Below, one piece after another: positions 5,300 to 6,257 of a stretch of DNA of 6,257 nucleotides (the stretch's first letter is position 1; each line of letters starts with the position of its first letter). Source of the stretch: Verrucomicrobiota bacterium (GTDB lineage Bacteria; Verrucomicrobiota; Verrucomicrobiia; Opitutales; Opitutaceae). The position numbers were made by a program, and so were the translations under genes. The DNA lies in the NCBI GenBank assembly GCA_003694825.1, contig RFJS01000299.1, positions 1 through 6,257 on the forward strand, in the 5' to 3' direction. Under the pieces are notes generated by a model. It made no database searches. It worked only from the letters and a program-made list of their open reading frames with translations, and was not told the DNA's origin.

Positions 5300-6257
5300 T
5301 CAAAAACGCTGGAGAGCCCAGGCGAGCAGCCCCACGAGGAAGATCGCGCCGAGGGTCGCGTAGAGCACGCCGGCATTCTTGATTTCAGCGGACGCCGAGA
5401 GACTGGCCGCCCGCCCTGATGCACTGCGGCCCCGGATCCGGCCCTTCTTGAGGAAGCCGTCGTAGTGCCGCTGCAGGAGGTAGGTCTCGATCTGCCGCAT
5501 GGTGTCGAGCACAACACCGACGGTGATGAGCATGCCCGTGCCACCGAAGAAGGTGGCGATGCGGGTCGGGACGTGATACTCGAAGAGAAGAAAGTCCGGG
5601 AAAATCGCGATGATGGTGAGGAAGATCGCGCCGAAAAGCGTCAGCCGCGTCATCACGAAATCCAGAAAACGGGCCGTGGGCTCGCCAGGCCGCACCCCGG
5701 GGATGTAACCGCCATACTTCTTGAGGTCATCGGCAATCTGGATCGGTTTGAACATCACCGAGACCCAGAAGTAGGAGAAGAAAAGGATGAGCACCGAATA
5801 CAGGACATAATACATCCAGTGCCCGCGCAGGAGGTTCGCCGCGAAGTCGGTGAGGAACGGCAGATCGAACGCCGCCCCAAGGTGCGAGAAGATCTGCTGC
5901 GGGAAGAGCAGAATCGCGCTGGCGAAGATCACCGGCATCACGCCGGAGTAGTTCACCTTCAACGGCAGGTAGGAGCTTTGGCCGCCATAGACCTTCCGCC
6001 CGACCACCCGCTTGGCATACTGTACGGGAATCTTACGCACCGCCTGGGTGATGGCGACGATGCTGGCGATGACCCCGATCAACAGACCACCCATGAGCAC
6101 CGCGTGGGGCAGGCCGAGACGGGTGCCCACGCCGACCGGCTGGGTGAAGAGCGTCCATGTGGCGGCAACTGCTCCCGGCAGATCCGCGAGGATGCCGATG
6201 GTGATCAAGAGGGAGACGCCGTTGCCGATGCCCCGCTGGGTGATCTGTTCGCCCAGC
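5300..6257 (-). CDS. secY: Protein translocase channel subunit SecY, 5' end missing
   Basis: SecY forms the protein-conducting channel of the Sec translocon in the cytoplasmic membrane. The reading frame is open to the window edge; the first codons give LGEQITQRGIGNGVSLLI, a conserved SecY segment near residue 170 of the E. coli protein. About 318 residues are present, so roughly the first 165–180 lie outside. Conserved cytoplasmic loops are visible: PVQYAKRVVGRKVYGGQSSYLPLKVNYSGVMPVIFAS in outline, with the Y-A-K-R and LPLKVN motifs, and later LKKYGGYIPGVRPGEPTARF with the RPGE motif, followed by MTRLTLFGA. Several hydrophobic segments alternate with these. After the usual end (LKKGRIRGR) there are 41 more residues, including a strongly hydrophobic segment AGVLYATLGAIFLVGLLAWA, a possible eleventh membrane helix. 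The TTG at 6208 is an internal codon, not the start. The TGA at 5302 abuts or overlaps the next gene. Confidence 0.97.
   Translation of the reverse strand, partial: LGEQITQRGIGNGVSLLITIGILADLPGAVAATWTLFTQPVGVGTRLGLPHAVLMGGLLIGVIASIVAITQAVRKIPVQYAKRVVGRKVYGGQSSYLPLKVNYSGVMPVIFASAILLFPQQIFSHLGAAFDLPFLTDFAANLLRGHWMYYVLYSVLILFFSYFWVSVMFKPIQIADDLKKYGGYIPGVRPGEPTARFLDFVMTRLTLFGAIFLTIIAIFPDFLLFEYHVPTRIATFFGGTGMLITVGVVLDTMRQIETYLLQRHYDGFLKKGRIRGRSASGRAASLSASAEIKNAGVLYATLGAIFLVGLLAWALQRF

Overview
The window is a stretch of the bacterial spc–alpha ribosomal-protein supercluster, read entirely on the minus strand. In transcription order (right to left) it holds secY (5' end cut by the window edge), a degenerate adenylate-kinase-like gene, map, rpsM (uS13), rpsK (uS11), rpsD (uS4), rpoA, rplQ (bL17), an intrinsic terminator, and a small membrane zinc-ribbon gene of unknown function. 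The DNA is GC-rich. I see no mobile element, CRISPR array, tRNA or rRNA. The longest stretch without a gene is about 140 bases.

The organism looks like a member of the Verrucomicrobiota, possibly Opitutales/Opitutaceae. This is an inference from the general look of RpoA, the lack of Shine-Dalgarno sites, and the gene set; no search was run. The order secY–adk–map–rpsM–rpsK–rpsD–rpoA–rplQ is the standard bacterial one, but infA and rpmJ, often found between map and rpsM, are absent here.

Right part (3841–6257): SecY is the channel of the Sec translocon. It is followed by the protein that sits where adenylate kinase belongs, then by methionine aminopeptidase, which trims nascent proteins. The adk-position protein keeps the adenylate-kinase fold signature and a Cys/His zinc site in the LID. 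It has lost the P-loop lysine and most catalytic arginines, so it is probably a pseudo-enzyme. It overlaps map by four bases and abuts or overlaps secY, so the three are probably cotranscribed and translationally coupled. SecY carries an extra hydrophobic segment at its C-terminus.

Middle and left part (454–3784): uS13, uS11, uS4, RNA polymerase alpha and bL17 form the alpha operon. uS11 has an added N-terminal Ala/Glu/Pro-rich tail of about 60 residues, and bL17 an added C-terminal Ala/Glu-rich tail of about 50. None of the starts has a recognisable Shine-Dalgarno site. The leaders of rpsM and rpoA share a near-identical A/C-rich motif. A GC hairpin with a U-rich tail closes the operon after rplQ.

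The observations most worth following up are the dead adenylate kinase in a highly conserved operon, the shared leader motif in an operon without Shine-Dalgarno sites, the tails on two ribosomal proteins, and the extra SecY helix.
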